Positions 10,014 through 21,310 of a DNA stretch of 64,000 nucleotides are shown in pieces; within the stretch, counting starts at the first letter, position 1, and each line of letters begins with the position of its first letter. The DNA is taken from positions 106,295,271 through 106,359,270 of the forward strand of contig JAHLJT010008756.1 of the NCBI GenBank assembly GCA_031308135.1, written 5' to 3'. Made by a program: the position numbers and the translations under genes. The DNA is from Acheta domesticus. Lineage: Eukaryota > Arthropoda > Insecta > Orthoptera > Gryllidae. The notes beneath the pieces were generated by a model. The model saw only the letters and a program-made list of their open reading frames with translations, was not told the DNA's origin and made no database searches.

Positions 10014-10110
10014 ACAGACACCACACATGTTGAGAGCGTAGAGTTTGTCCCGGCTTGTGCGGTGGCCCGCTGGGGAGGTACCTGGATGATTTCTTGCATC
10101 CCACCAAGCT
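9760..10110. repeat. SINE-like repeat, copy a
   Basis: The stretch TTCCTCTTCCATGTCCTGTC, a (CA)n tract and then CCCGGCTTGTGCGGTGGCCC align with the copy at 37740-38155 and, inverted, with 58070-58530. The (CA)n tract spans 9967-10010, about 22 units. The tRNA-like head is not clear in this copy. Confidence 0.5.
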
Positions 10111-10673
10111 TCTCAAGCTTTCCCCTTTAATGTGTAATTTAATACTGAGTGAAATGCTTCTCAACGAAAAATAAACGTAAAGGACGGCTGCCTGATCGCA
10201 GCCAACATCATCTATCCCATTCAAGTATTGGCGACAATTACCGAAAATTCGAACTAGCTTCCCAACATATGTTGACACCAAAAAACTACGTCGTTAAATA
10301 CATTATTTATGAACCAACTAATTCTTAACTAAATATGTCAAGATGACCAAAAAACACAATTATTGTTTTCTAATTTTTACTTTCTCGCCTTACGAAGTTC
10401 TTCGTAAGAAGAGAAAGTTATGTAATTGTGCGCCGGAAAACGGCGAATTTTTGCCAGAAAAACTCTCATTTTATTTGGTTGACCTGTTGTTAAGTGAGTG
10501 CATGTAAACTCATATGCATTCATCCGGCCGTGTGAGTAACCAACGCACTTCAAAATTAATGAACGTATTTTTGATGTTAATTTTTGTTTTGTTCACAGAT
10601 TACATGATCTTAAAGTCAATTCACCGTTTCTCTACCCTAAAATAAATTTCCATGATCTTTTCCTCTTTTTTAG
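10111..10673. other. Non-coding stretch with an ACTTTC-family hairpin
   Basis: About 10379-10430 is the palindromic end of the ACTTTC repeat: ACTTTCTC...CTTACGAA / TTCGTAAG...GAGAAAGT followed by TATGTAAT. Only about 100 bp of the element is present. The rest has no feature I recognise, apart from the acceptor-like polypyrimidine tract TCCTCTTTTTTAG just before 10674. Confidence 0.6.
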
Positions 10674-10884
10674 AATGCAATTGTTTTCTCCACCGCGCTA
10701 CGATGACCGCCATCTTCTGGTTTACGAAGGCCCGCACACACAAACCTATCCTCCTGTGAGAGAAGCAAGACCATCCCGCTTCATGAATCCTGAAGGATTT
10801 GTTCCTGCTTTAAAAACCGATGATGCAACAAAAACTTATCAGTGCTCGAAGGGAGGTCCTTACATACCTGATATTTCTAAAACG
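10674..10884 (+). CDS. Unidentified internal or first coding exon
   Basis: An open segment of 70 residues starts with ATG at 10675. It is bounded exactly by a strong acceptor (TTTTCCTCTTTTTTAG at 10673) and a consensus donor (ACG|GTAAGT at 10885). The peptide is rich in Pro, Tyr and Arg (SPPRYDDRHLLVYEGPHTQT, PSRFMNPEGFVPALK, SKGGPYIPD) with no low complexity. Its codon use looks genuine, unlike the flanking DNA. I cannot name the family. Short Pro/Tyr-rich motifs of this kind occur in axonemal microtubule-associated proteins, but that is only an impression. It lies on the opposite strand from CRIM1 and beyond its 3' end, so it belongs to another gene whose other exons I do not see. Confidence 0.5.
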
Positions 10885-11114
10885 GTAAGTTAAAAGTATT
10901 ATGATATTGATCTTAACGAATTTTATGTACATACTATCTTAAGACCCCTGCGTCGCCTTGGCACAATAATGTATTTGACATGAAAAGGAATTAATTATAT
11001 CTCGTGAATTGCCGCCCTGACTCATTTATATTGCCGCATTCCTTCCCTCTCTAGTTCAGTCTCACTCTGAGCCATCTAAAACCAGCAGTGCCCAAAAACA
11101 AACTCAACCAAACC

Positions 11115-11530
11115 GTATGCAAAATTAAAGGCTAATTTTAGGCTCTAGGAAAACTGATTCCAGCTCATATTTTCCATAAATCTGGGATGTACAATGAGAA
11201 ACAGTTAACACACGTTCTTATGGGCTAATAAACACGAAAACTCAAAAATGACAGAAAAAAATATGAAACCCTACGCCAAATTAAAGAATAATTTTAGACT
11301 ATAAGAAAAAAATGGTTCTAGCCCATATTTTCCAGAAATCAAGGTTGCACAAAGACAAAAAACATATGTCAATACGGGCCATAATCACAAACAATCAAAA
11401 ACTTCAGAAAAAACATGAAAGCCTTCTCAAAATTAAAGAATAATTTTAGTCTTAAGGCAAAAATTCTTCTAGTTTATATTTTACAAAAATAATTTTGTAC
11501 AAAAAACGTTAACATATTCTTACCATATAC
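11115..11530. repeat. Tandem repeat, three diverged ~155-bp units
   Basis: Units begin near 11119, 11276 and 11428 with CAAAATTAAAG(G/A)(C/A)TAATTTTAG. Each then has a TTC(C/T)AG(C/T)(C/T)(C/T)ATATTTT block, a run of ACAAAAAAC and a TTA(A/C)(C/T)A block. None is coding. It lies just downstream of the exon at 10674-10884, probably in its intron. Confidence 0.7.
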
Positions 11531-11658
11531 AACTATATAACATGAAAACCAGTTACGTGCTGTTCGTCGCGGAGAGAACACCGTCGCAAAGTGATCAACT
11601 GATGTGAGAAAAGTCTCACGAGTTGTGTTGTGACGAGTGATAACTGTATCCAATAATT

Positions 11659-13060
11659 ATACCCTCATCGTCATAAAAAACTGCATCCCGATTCTGATCT
11701 GCTACCAACTCGGTGGGTATTTTGCACACCATTCGCTAAACCAATGATTTAGTTTTCAGGCCGGCCGCGCACACAAGGGTAGGTGCATGGCGCATGACGC
11801 ACTAGGTGCATGACGCATTGGTAGGTGCGTGACGTCGCGCCCACCGGTCTAGATAAGAGGGGTTCAAACGACCGCTCCAACCATTGCGACATCGGGTAGC
11901 GCCGCCAAAGCTTCACCTGCGCGTACACTTTCCCTAGGGGACGCGTTCGACAGCCAGTTGTCCAGTTAGATGCTTTCGAGAGGGCCCACATCGTGGGTGT
12001 GCGGGAGGATGGTCGGTCCTGTTGTCGTATTGCGCGCTACACCGATCGTACGGACACCACCATCGCCCCATGTTGGCGGCAATAGATTGAGGAAGGCACA
12101 CACATATAAAAAAGTAGGATCTGGACGTCCGCCACGCACCACGAGATATTCAGCGGGCTGTGCAGCCTGCATTGTCACATCCTGTAAGTGCCAGTACTAT
12201 TTGCAGGTGAATGCACAACACAGGGATTGCCGCACGCCGACCGTTACGACGTCTGCCACCCCAGCAACGTCCCTAGACTCGCTCGGTGTCAGAAACGACG
12301 GAACCTGGGGCCATGCAGACTGGCAGTGGGTCATTTTCAGCCACGAGTCCCGCTTCTGCCTTGATGATGATGACCACACATGGGTCAGTGTCCGTGTATG
12401 GAGGCGTAGTGGGGAGCGCTACGACGTGCGGCTTGTGGTATTCCATCACACGTCCCGCTAGCCTGATGATGGTGTGGGGGCGCGATTTCCAATTGTGCCC
12501 CTTCATCGTTAGTGTTCCTTGGAGGCACCGTGACAGCCGCACGGTACATTCAGAAGATCCTGCAACCGATGGCTCTGTCGTTCGTGAACGCCCACGCACA
12601 TGTCATATTTCAACAGGACACGCGCGTCCGCACACCGTAGCCATCTCCCGAGCATGCCTTGCAGCCGTGGATTCTGTGCCATGGCCAGTCGCATCGCCAG
12701 ACCTCCCCTCGATCGAGAATGTTTGGGGTGTTATGGAGTGTGCGATCAGGATCCCACCCCTACCCACCAATCTGCAAGAACTGCGCGCTCAGGTGCAAGC
12801 TGCATGGGATGGACTAGCACAGGACTCCATTCGAGACCTGAACAACTTCACTGCCGCGACGTCTGGACGGTGTGTTTGCCAACATGGCGGCCCCATGCCA
12901 TACTAACATTACCGTCTATGGCCGTGTAGCGCAATAAATGTTGGTCCTACAAATGTGAAAGTGTAATCATTTTGTATACGTGGTACCCTCTACCTGCCTT
13001 CCAACAATAATCGCAATCCGCCTCGTGCTTCTGGGTGCACCTTTTTTTATGACGAGTGTA
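11659..13060 (+). mobile_element. Tc1-like transposon, decayed full-length copy
   Basis: Inverted ends are visible. The left end is TACCCTCATCGTCATAAAAA (from about 11660). The right end, reverse-complemented, reads TACACTCGTCATAAAAAAAG (ending about 13060). The length of about 1.4 kb fits a Tc1-like element. The interior carries broken transposase frames on the plus strand. A second copy lies in reverse at 33095-34071. Confidence 0.8.
12000..12906 (+). pseudogene. Tc1-like transposase (DDE) pseudogene
   Basis: The catalytic core can be followed through several frames. WVIFSHESRFCLDDDDH (about 12329-12377) holds the region of the first aspartate, where the family usually has SDESRF; here it is SHESRF. 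VRVWRRSGERYD follows. In another frame, VPWPVASPDLPSIENVWGVM (about 12678-12740) gives the SPDLxPIEN block with the third acidic residue. The QDNAxxH block is degenerate (ISTGHARPHT, about 12608). LQELRAQVQAAWDGL and the end GGPMPY are typical of the C-terminus. The N-terminal helix-turn-helix part is badly broken. At least two frameshifts and the damaged aspartates make it inactive. Confidence 0.85.
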
Positions 13061-13075
13061 TTACTTTGACCCTCG

Positions 13076-13460
13076 ATGAACAACCAACAATCGAGATCAT
13101 CTGCAGTACAGCTGATTCCTCATGATGTCTCTTGTAAACAAAGCAAAAAGAGTCAACGATTCTACCGACAACCAACCCAACTCAGCAATGATGAAGACAT
13201 AACTGAAATGTCCCCTATGAAAGACCAAGCAATAGTTATTGAATCTCAAGGGGATCTAAGCATCAAAGATTATATTGATAAAATAGTGACGGTAATAAAT
13301 CCATACGACATTAAATTTATATCACGTATATCAACAGAATGTGTGTTTTCTTAGCAGTAAATCTGTAGCTGACCACTTCACTGAAGAAAAAAAAAGAATT
13401 AAAAAGAATTCTTAAAAATCAAGAATTACGAGGTAGCAGTAAGACCACTTATGAAGACTA
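13076..13460 (+). pseudogene. Fragment resembling a LINE ORF1
   Basis: The open frame 13076-13354 encodes 92 residues ending IVTVINPYDIKFISRISTE. After a frameshift near 13345, the downstream text continues as SSKSVADHF (about 13352-13380) and KNQELRGS-like residues. I recall this phrase order from ORF1 proteins of insect non-LTR elements, but cannot verify it here. The fragment is not linked by frame to the LINE polymerase at 13760. Confidence 0.35.
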
Positions 13461-13712
13461 ATTATGTCTAATGTATGTATTTATTATCCCTCATCAAGTG
13501 AGTAGTATTTAAATTAGGGATCCTAGACCAGATTTTCAAAAACCGCCTTTTCCCAATTTTGAAACATTCTCATTTTTTGCAATAAAATTTCATTTTTAGC
13601 CATAAATTCTCTGTATTTTCATAATTTTAGTTCAAAATGTTCGCATTTTTTTTACAAGTTTACGTGTTTTGAGGCGTTGAGGTGTGATATAGATCCTAGA
13701 CCACATTATTTC
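13461..13712. other. AT-rich spacer, nothing recognised
   Basis: It contains two copies of the phrase (GG)GATCCTAGACCA(G/C)AT, at about 13518 and 13692. I see no coding or element termini. Confidence 0.5.

Positions 13713-13759
<47 letters not shown>
13713..13759. repeat. (TAA)n microsatellite at the 5' end of a Dong-like LINE
   Basis: About 15 AAT units are followed directly by the LINE coding sequence. Confidence 0.95.
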
Positions 13760-15614
13760 GCAAGATATATGAACACTGCGAGAACTATCACGTCTTAGAA
13801 GAGGAGCAAAAGGGTTGCATCAAAAGATCGATGGGTTGTAAGCATCAGCTGACAATTGACGCAGTTACCTTGGAACAAGTTCACAAAAGACGACACAATC
13901 TGCATATGTGCTACATAGATTACCAGAAGGCATTTGATTCTGTCCCGCACAGTTGGTTGCAAAAGGTTCTTGATATATACGGTGTATGTCCAAAAATTAA
14001 ACGTACTCTTAGTGCAATGATGACGAAATGGAGAACAAACATATGTATAAGTTCGGAAAACATAGGAGTGGCCCATATTAAAATTGGTATGTTCCAAGGA
14101 GATTCACTGTCACCATTATGGTTTTGTCTAGCAATGAACCCTATGTCTCAATTGCTTAATAACAGCAAAATTGGGTACAAATTAATCAAAAGAAACAACT
14201 TACGCCTGTCTCATTTGTTGTATTCGATGACCTCAAACTCTATGCAGAGACCAGAGACAAACTACACAGTCTAATTGAGATAGTGAAAGGGTTCAGTGAA
14301 GATATAAAGATGTCTTTTGGACTAAACAAATGTGCCATAATAGACATTAAAAAGGGCAAGATCGAAAGCTACAATGAACCAATTAGAGACATTAAGGAAC
14401 TTCCCCCTGACGAGGTTTACAAATATTTAGGCATGGCCCAAAGCTACCGAATAGACCACACTAGCATGAAGAAAGCTCTGACCGATAAGTATAGATCAAG
14501 AGTTACAAAAATCTTGAACACTAAATTAAACGGGAAAAACCAAATCATAGCAATTAACTCATGGGCAATTCCTACACTTTCCTATTCTTTCGGAATTCTT
14601 AAGTGGTCAAGTGCAGACCTTGCTGAATTAAATAGATTGACAAGAAGGCTACTTACTAAATTCCGGTGTCTTCATACCAACTCATCTATTAAAAGACTAT
14701 ATCTACCCCGAAGAGAAGGAGGAAGGGGACTACTAAATATTGAAAATCTCTGCAGAACGCAAGAAAGAAAAATGAAGCAAAAGTTACTCTCGTGTGAAGA
14801 TGAATTAATGAAAATGGCTGTACAAGCAGATGATGGTTATACCCCGCTAAACTTGAGTGCCTCCCGCCCAGGGTCAACGGAAACTGCAGCAGAATCAACA
14901 TCAAAGGAGACGATTCAAAGAGATCTAGAAGAATGGCAACGAAAGGCAATGCATGGCAAATTTCCCAAAGCTATTCATGAATCGCATGTTGAAATACCAT
15001 CGTCGCTGCAATGGCTATCAGACGGCTATTTATACCCAGAAACAGAGGGATTTATAATGGCAATCCAAGATAGAGTATGCCGAACTAGAAACTATGAAAA
15101 ACATTGCATGAACATGCCCGTTGTTGACAAATGCAGGAAATGCGGCACCAGTGGTGAAACAATAGAGCATATAATGGCCGGCTGCACTGCACTTGCCGAC
15201 AGCGCTTACTTGGGCAGACACAACCAACTAGCTAAGATTGTCCATCGACAATTGGCTCTCAAGCATGGAATGTTAAATAGTGGAGCTCCACCGTATTATA
15301 AATACAACCCAGCACCAGTAATGGAAGCAAATAATACCATCATTTATTGGGACAGGCCCATATTTACAGATAAAACTGTGGCATTCAATAGACCTGATAT
15401 AGTTTTGATTGACAGGAATAAGAAAGAAGCTATACTGGTTGATATTGCCGTATCATTGACACACAATCTAAAGAAAACAGAGACCGAGAAAATTACTAAG
15501 TATGAAGATCTTGCTCTGGAAATAAAACAAATGTGGAAACTGCAGAGTGTAAAAACATATCAACTTGTTATTTCGGCTGAAGGTGTAGTCTCAAAAATTT
15601 CAGGAAAAATCTAA
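13760..15614 (+). pseudogene. R4/Dong-type LINE: reverse transcriptase plus restriction-like endonuclease
   Basis: The frame is open from the TAA array and reads EEEQKGC, then CYIDYQKAFDSVPHSWL (RT block with the first catalytic Asp) and MFQGDSLSPLWFCLAMNPMS. At about 14223-14232 one base is missing: the frame shifts inside the YxDD box (TATTC-GATGACCTC), so the catalytic motif is broken. The second frame, 14283-15614, continues with MSFGLNKCAIIDI and YKYLGMAQSY. It then has a zinc-binding CRKCGTSGETIEHIMAGC (about residues 287-304 of that frame) and RPDIVLIDRNKKEAILVDIA, the RPD...D signature of a restriction-like endonuclease. This order (RT, CCHC, RLE) defines the R2/R4 branch. Dong elements of that branch are known to insert in TAA repeats, as seen here. 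The 5' end is truncated. Confidence 0.85.
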
Positions 15615-15834
15615 AACTAATGGGATTACCTCAACGAATCCTAAACTACGGACAGAAAGCAGTGATTCTGCAGACATGTCATATAGTTCGCAAGTTCTTG
15701 AACTAACACAAATGAGGTTCCCATATTGGTCTTGAGGGTCAGAGTGAAATCTCTCTCCTCAGTGACTGAGCTCTTTCCTATTCGTGGCAGGATTGGGCAA
15801 ATTGAACCCAGCACAAGCAGCTGAGAATCACAAG
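15615..15834 (+). other. 3' untranslated tail of the Dong-like element
   Basis: A non-coding stretch runs from the stop codon to the next TAA array. It contains TGAGGGTCAGAGTGAAATCT and ends GAATCACAAG directly before (ATA)n. Confidence 0.6.

Positions 15835-15867
<33 letters not shown>
15835..15867. repeat. (TAA)n microsatellite between two Dong-like copies
   Basis: Eleven ATA units form the 3' junction of the first LINE and the 5' junction of a second, more truncated one. Confidence 0.95.
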
Positions 15868-16640
15868 TAGGATGATATTAAAGTGTTTGCAAGGAATGAA
15901 GCGATTCTCTCCCAAATGCTGTCCGTCATCAATGATTTTTGCAATTACATCTGCATGAAGTTTGGTCTTGACAAGTGTGAGAACATTGAAGTTGATATGC
16001 ACACAGTGATCCAGAATCTTGAGCCAGGTAAAACTTACAAATATCTGGGCATTGAAGAATGTGAGACCATCTCGAACGACACAATGAAAGAAAGAGAGAA
16101 TTCGCAGGGAATATTACAGAAGAGTGAGACTGGTCCTGCAGTCCACTCTGAACTCCAGAAATAAAATATCGCAATAGGTAGTTTGGCGGTGCCTGTAGCC
16201 GAATACAGTTTCGGACAAGTGGACTGGACTGGTCAAGAAATTCGCATCGTGGATCGAAAAAACAGAAAATCTCGTACAATTCATTGTGTTGCCCCCTCGA
16301 GCTGATGTACATAGACAATGTGCCACGTAAGGGAGGAGGAAGATACCTCAGACAAATTGAGGCCTCCTGGCACAATGCAATAGTCGGTATGAGAATGTAT
16401 GTAGTCAGCCATCAAGATGACCCACTAATGAGGCAGGTCATGAAATCTGACCACAGAATGGGAAACAGAGGCATTGAAAGTGTATCAGGAAGCATTGCGA
16501 ACAAGACTATGCAAGAAATGCAGAATGACAGAGACACTGAACGTCTTAACATGAAATGTGACACACAAAAAATGTTAAAAGAAATCGTGGTGAGACAAAC
16601 CATTCCACGGACAATATTGGACAGGACACAGATCAATAAA
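15868..16640 (+). pseudogene. Second R4/Dong-like LINE fragment
   Basis: The coding remnant starts exactly at the catalytic box (GGATGATATTAAAG, DDIKVFARNE). It continues NYICMKFGLDKCENIEVD and KTYKYLGIEECE, which parallel MSFGLNKCAIIDI and YKYLGMAQSY in the first copy. After a deletion and frameshifts, 16284-16640 gives LEASWHNAIVGM-like residues (QIEASWHNAIVGMRMYV) and a basic C-terminal tail. The endonuclease domain is absent. Its sequence differs clearly from the first copy, so it is a separate insertion from a related lineage. Confidence 0.7.
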
Positions 16641-16644
16641 GAAA

Positions 16645-17590
16645 TTTTCAATAAAAAAAATATTCAGTATCATGGAGAGTTTTCTTGGAACAATTCACAA
16701 CACTTCCTTGAAGACATTTGAAGTAATTCAATATTCAGATTCAATTCAATATTCAGACGTAATTCAATATTCAGATTCAAGATTCAATATTCTTTGAAAG
16801 TTTTTAGCTTTTCGTGATAGTCACAAAAATATTGGCTTTTTACTTTTGAGAAAGCTACGTGTCTGAACCCGCTGACTTGAAAAATTCATCGAATCACTGC
16901 TGATAACGAAAATACTGATATAGGTAAACCACAAACACAGTCTTCACTGTACACCCAAATCCCTCCACAATTAGGTACACAGCACTTATAGACCACGGCA
17001 AAACAATCAAATGGTTTCACTAAATGCATAAGAAACAATCTTCATAGATATCAAGCAACTATAATAGTACTTCCGGTTGTTGCTGGAGAGCAAATCTTGA
17101 ATTAATGATTATGCAAATAAACCTCGTCAGAGTGCACAAACCACGGTGTAAGCGTAAATATAAGATGGAGGAATCTAAGCCTTCTAAGCATGTCGTCAAA
17201 AGCAACAAGGGCTGAAATATTTAGGTGACATTGATAGTATTGAAACACCGAAACCAAAATTTAATTAAATGAATATCCAAGAATGTCTCTTCTTTTAGAT
17301 TATGGTGTGAAAAACATTTCTTTGGCCACACAATTTTAGTTTTTAAGTTCCCAGAACGCGTTGATTGGGAGTTATTTGACGATATACATTCGAAAACATT
17401 GGCAGGTGTGGCGGGTTGCATTTGACATGAACATTTAGATGAGTTTCTTTAAAACAAAACCTTCATATTTTTAAAGTCAAAGTGCAATTCGTCACGTCTC
17501 CGTGAAATTCTCGTTTTTTAGAGACCTTATTGGTTGCGTGTGAAAGCAGCAAAGGAAAGATATACTACTGAAATAATATAGGAGACGATG
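16645..17590. repeat. Interspersed repeat A, copy 3
   Basis: It is collinear with 3590-4552 (see GAGAAAGCTACGTGTCTGAA at about 16848). Near 16717-16790 a short tandem repeat (ATTCAATATTCAGA, four imperfect units) is private to this copy. It starts where the Dong-like fragment fades out. Confidence 0.7.
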
Positions 17591-17639
17591 TAGAACAAAA
17601 AGTCGAATGTAAGAAACGAACAAATAAATAATATACAAA

Positions 17640-19165
17640 ATTGCAAATTCGAATTTACGACGCATCCAGATGTCTGAAGCACAGTAAATTTGCAGTGGGC
17701 TATTACGTTTCACACGAAATTATATAAAAACTACTCGTATTTTCAAAAAATTAAGCAAAACCCTATTTGAAGATGTAGTTTTGATAAATTCATTGAGAAA
17801 ACCAGCTGCCATCTATAGCCGCCAAAAGTACATTTTTTGACATTTTTCAATGTTTCCGTTTCCTAATAGTAGAACGTAAATATTAATTTTAGAATATTAA
17901 AGAACACAAAAACCTCCTCCTAAATGACAATTTTCTTTTAAAAATTTGTAGCCGTTTTTAAGAAAATGGCATTTAAGCGCTACTAAAAATGAAAAGTTTT
18001 TTCTAACAAAATTTTTGAGTTTTCAGAAAACATCATTTGAAGTCGTTTGAAGCACTTACACTCACAAATATAACATGTTTACAAATTGCTGGTAATGTGT
18101 ATATTAAAGATGTGAGATATTTAGAAAAATACAATTTTCAAAAATGTAAATATGAAAAAACAAAAAAAAAAATACCCCAAAATAAACTTTACGTCATATT
18201 AAAGAGTGCAATTAGCACTATCCGTTCCAAAAGTTTGAAGAAAAAATTTGGAGCCATTGATGGCGTTTGAGCGTTTCTGCAAATGCGGAATTTTGAGCTA
18301 GTTTTCACAGAAACGTTTGAGTTTTCGAGAAACTTTACTTGACATTATTTAAAGTAAATGTACTCATTAATTTAATAGAAATAAATCGCCGGTAATGTAA
18401 ATATTAACGTCGTGAGACAAGTTACAAATTCACTTGTGTAATTTAAAAAAACAACAACAAAAGAATAGTACAATTTGGCGCTTATGTCATCTCAGAGAAT
18501 AAATTAGGCAGTATCCCTACCAAAAGTTTAAAGAAAAATTTGGATCCGTTTTTGAGAAAATCTTTTTATTCCTAATTTTTTAAAATTGCACATATTGCAC
18601 GCAATATTGCGCGAAAACTACTAAAATTTTCGAAAAAAATGTACATGATCTTAAAGTCCAACTGCAGAACAAATTTTATATGAAGGAAAAATATCTTCAA
18701 TTTTGTAGTTGGAGGCAGATGCCGAAAAATTCAAACTTTTGCAATTTTTGAAAATTCAGAGTAAACCGTGAAAATCGGAACTAAGCCACCTTATGAAATG
18801 TACTTTATTCTATTCTTATAAGAAATTTAAAGCCGTTTTTGAGAAAATTTTGGAAATGTCTGGGGGCTTCATTTCAAGTACCCCAAATTTTAAAGAATTT
18901 TTTCAAAATCTCAAAGCTTCGTCTCGAGCCAGATGGACAGTTTTTTTTTTTCAATTTGAAAAAAATCGTATGCATAGTTTAGGCGCTTGTGGTGTTCACA
19001 GACGGACGGACGGAGAGACGGACGGAAAGACGAAGTTTTGAAAAGAACAGTTTTTTCGATATCAGGTGACGCCAAAACGGGTACTTCCGCTGAAGTCTCG
19101 CAATCAGTTTTCCACAGTATCACATAACTTTCCCTATATTACGTACGGGAAAATAAAAGGTACTT
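17640..19165. mobile_element. ACTTTC repeat, reverse-oriented copy
   Basis: It begins AATTTACGACGCATCCAGAT, as do 52570 and, inverted, the window end at 63950-64000. It carries several ~300 bp units marked by CCAAAAGTTTAAAGAAAAAT, an (ACGGACGG)n core at about 19000-19035, and ends near ACTTTCCCTATATTACGTAC / GGGAAAATA at 19127-19155. Several short open frames here are spurious. Confidence 0.65.
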
Positions 19166-19185
19166 TCACCGTATAACTTCTTCAG

Positions 19186-19360
19186 TATCTCGAAACTAGT
19201 GGTTCTCAACATCACATACTTTCTCGCGTAATTGGGTACAGCTACGTAATATTGAAATACTATATTTTATGCGCTACTAACATCTTAGCTATTATGTGAA
19301 AAATGTCCAATTCAACCAAGAAGCGAACAACTCACTCTTGCCAGCCCAGTGTTGAAACTA
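19186..19360. repeat. Repeat segment shared with 52122-52290
   Basis: CTAGTGGTTCTC...ACATACTTTCTCGCG, then CTAACATCTTAGCTATTAT and TCCAATTCAACCAAGAAGC, occur in the same order at 52122-52290. It begins with the CTAGTGGT terminus of the ACTTTC family. Confidence 0.65.
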
Positions 19361-20154
19361 TGTGCATTCACTTGGCTAATTATGTCAATACAGTAATTAG
19401 AATGTATGAAATTGTCATCAAAATAATTACGAAAATTCTGTCTGCTTCCCGTAAGTTGCCTTTCGTCATAAGAAAAGTTCCGATAGCGTTTCATCGTTTT
19501 TCTTTTATTCAACATGCTGTAATTATTTTTAGGTATCAGATATTAAATTTTATATAATTACCTCACCGGGCATTGTGAGGAGTAATTTATAAAAAACTGC
19601 AGCAAAATTGATCGCAAACGGAAATATTAAAATATTGGCTCTCGGCCTATTATAGGAGTTGAATCACCACCAGTTGGACTAAATAAAACAGCTCTATCGT
19701 ATCACCGTCACCATCTCGACGTTCCACAACCAACGAGATAGAAATTCAAGCTCGTTGTCCACAACAATCAGCTTCTCGATGGGGCTTTGTTGCGAAATTT
19801 CAATAAACCTTTGCGGATTGCTTAAAAACAAATTCATCAATACACTGAGAACACAAATTGAGTTATTAAAGCGAGAAAGTAAAAATAGAAATATTATTGG
19901 CAGTTGCTTGCACTGCACAGTTTACTTGCACTCCGCAGTCATATGATATCTTCAACTGGAAAATATTATAATTTTATGTTCTCGTGGAATAAAGTAAAGT
20001 AAAAGTGCGAGAGAGCAGAAATAAAATTAATATTGGCATTTTCAATAGGATGTTATAATTAAATTAATTATTTTTCACATTCATTCAGTTTTTCCCTGCC
20101 TGTAGTTGATGTAAAACCTGAATGTATTTCATTAATTTTAAACGGAAATTACCC
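19361..20154. other. No gene seen
   Basis: AT-rich DNA with short open frames lacking motifs. Part of it (AACAGCTCTATC at about 19688) may extend the repeat shared with 52340-52390. Confidence 0.4.
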
Positions 20155-21310
20155 CAAAACTACTCTTTTTTTTAAATTGTACATAACCTTTTTTCAAGAG
20201 CCTATTGTGTACAACAGAATTTGAGGTAAAAATCTCGATCTTCAATTCTGTAGTTTTGAAAAGTGTTTTGCAATTTTTGAAAAAGAGGAGCAATACTCGA
20301 AAATGGGACTAGCGCCATATTTTTTACCGTTCCTTATTACATATGTAGAGAAAATTTAAAGAAAAAGTTTGGGCGGATTTGAGAATTTTTTTTGTAAATT
20401 TCAATCGCAAATTACGCAAAAACTGCGGGTTTCTGAAAAAAATGTACATGACCTTCTTTAAAGAGTTAATTTTGTACAACAGACTTTGTCTGAGGCAAAA
20501 ATCTCTATTTTCAATTTTATAGTTTTGATTCTTTTTGCAATTTTCGAAAAAAAAGCTATACCCGAAAATGGAACTAGCATAATATTTTTTACCTTTACTT
20601 ATTACATAAGTAGAGAAAATGTAACGAAAAAAATTGGATCTTTTTTTAAGAAAAAAATGCGTAAATTTCAAGCGCAAATTAGGCAAAAACTACTCATTTT
20701 GCAAAAAATTGTACTCGACTTTTTTTAAAGAGCTAATTTTGCATAACAGACTTTGAGGCAAAAATCTCTAACTTTAACTTTGTAGTTTTTATGTATATAT
20801 TTTTTGCAATTTTCGAAAAATCGGGAATTTCAACGAAAATGAGACCTCTCTTAAACGTCCTTCGCACTATTCAACAACACAATGTAATCAAAAAATTTTG
20901 AGCCATTTTTTTTGAAAATTTTCAAAATGCCCGAGGGGCTTAATGTAAAGTACCCCCAAAATTAAAATAACGGTTTAAAATTCAAAGGGATTCCATCAGC
21001 CAGAACGGTTGAGGAATATCAGTTTTGGAGAAAATCGGGTGAACGGCTTATGCGCTAGTGTTGCGCACAGACGGAGGGACAATCTTTTTGCCGTTAATCG
21101 ATTTTGGGTATGAAGGACGCAGTAAATATGGATTCTGGCTACACCATGTGTTAGGGGATTTTCCCCGTATATTTAGCAACTGGATTTAACAACTTTTTCG
21201 CTACCAGGGCCCGGCAATAAGAGTTTTTGTAACAAACATTCGTCGTTTTCCGGCGCACGATTACAATACTGTCTCTTCTTACGTTAGTAAGTGCGAGAGA
21301 GTAAAAACGT
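20155..21310. mobile_element. ACTTTC repeat, reverse-oriented copy
   Basis: Three or four units with AAAATCTC(T)A..TTCAATTTTGTAGTTTT phrases are followed by AAGTACCCCCAAAATTAAAA and CCACACGGGTG-type text. The end is a palindrome, CTCTTCTTACGTTAGTAAGTG...GAGAGAGT (about 21272-21304). In its reverse complement the stem CTTAC/GTAAG sits inside ACTCTCTC/GAGACAGT. Confidence 0.65.

Noticed and set aside
11970..12599. Alternative frames of 108-206 residues on both strands in the Tc1-like element
   Set aside because: Only the plus-strand blocks with DDE-transposase motifs are meaningful; the rest are shadows in moderately GC-rich DNA.
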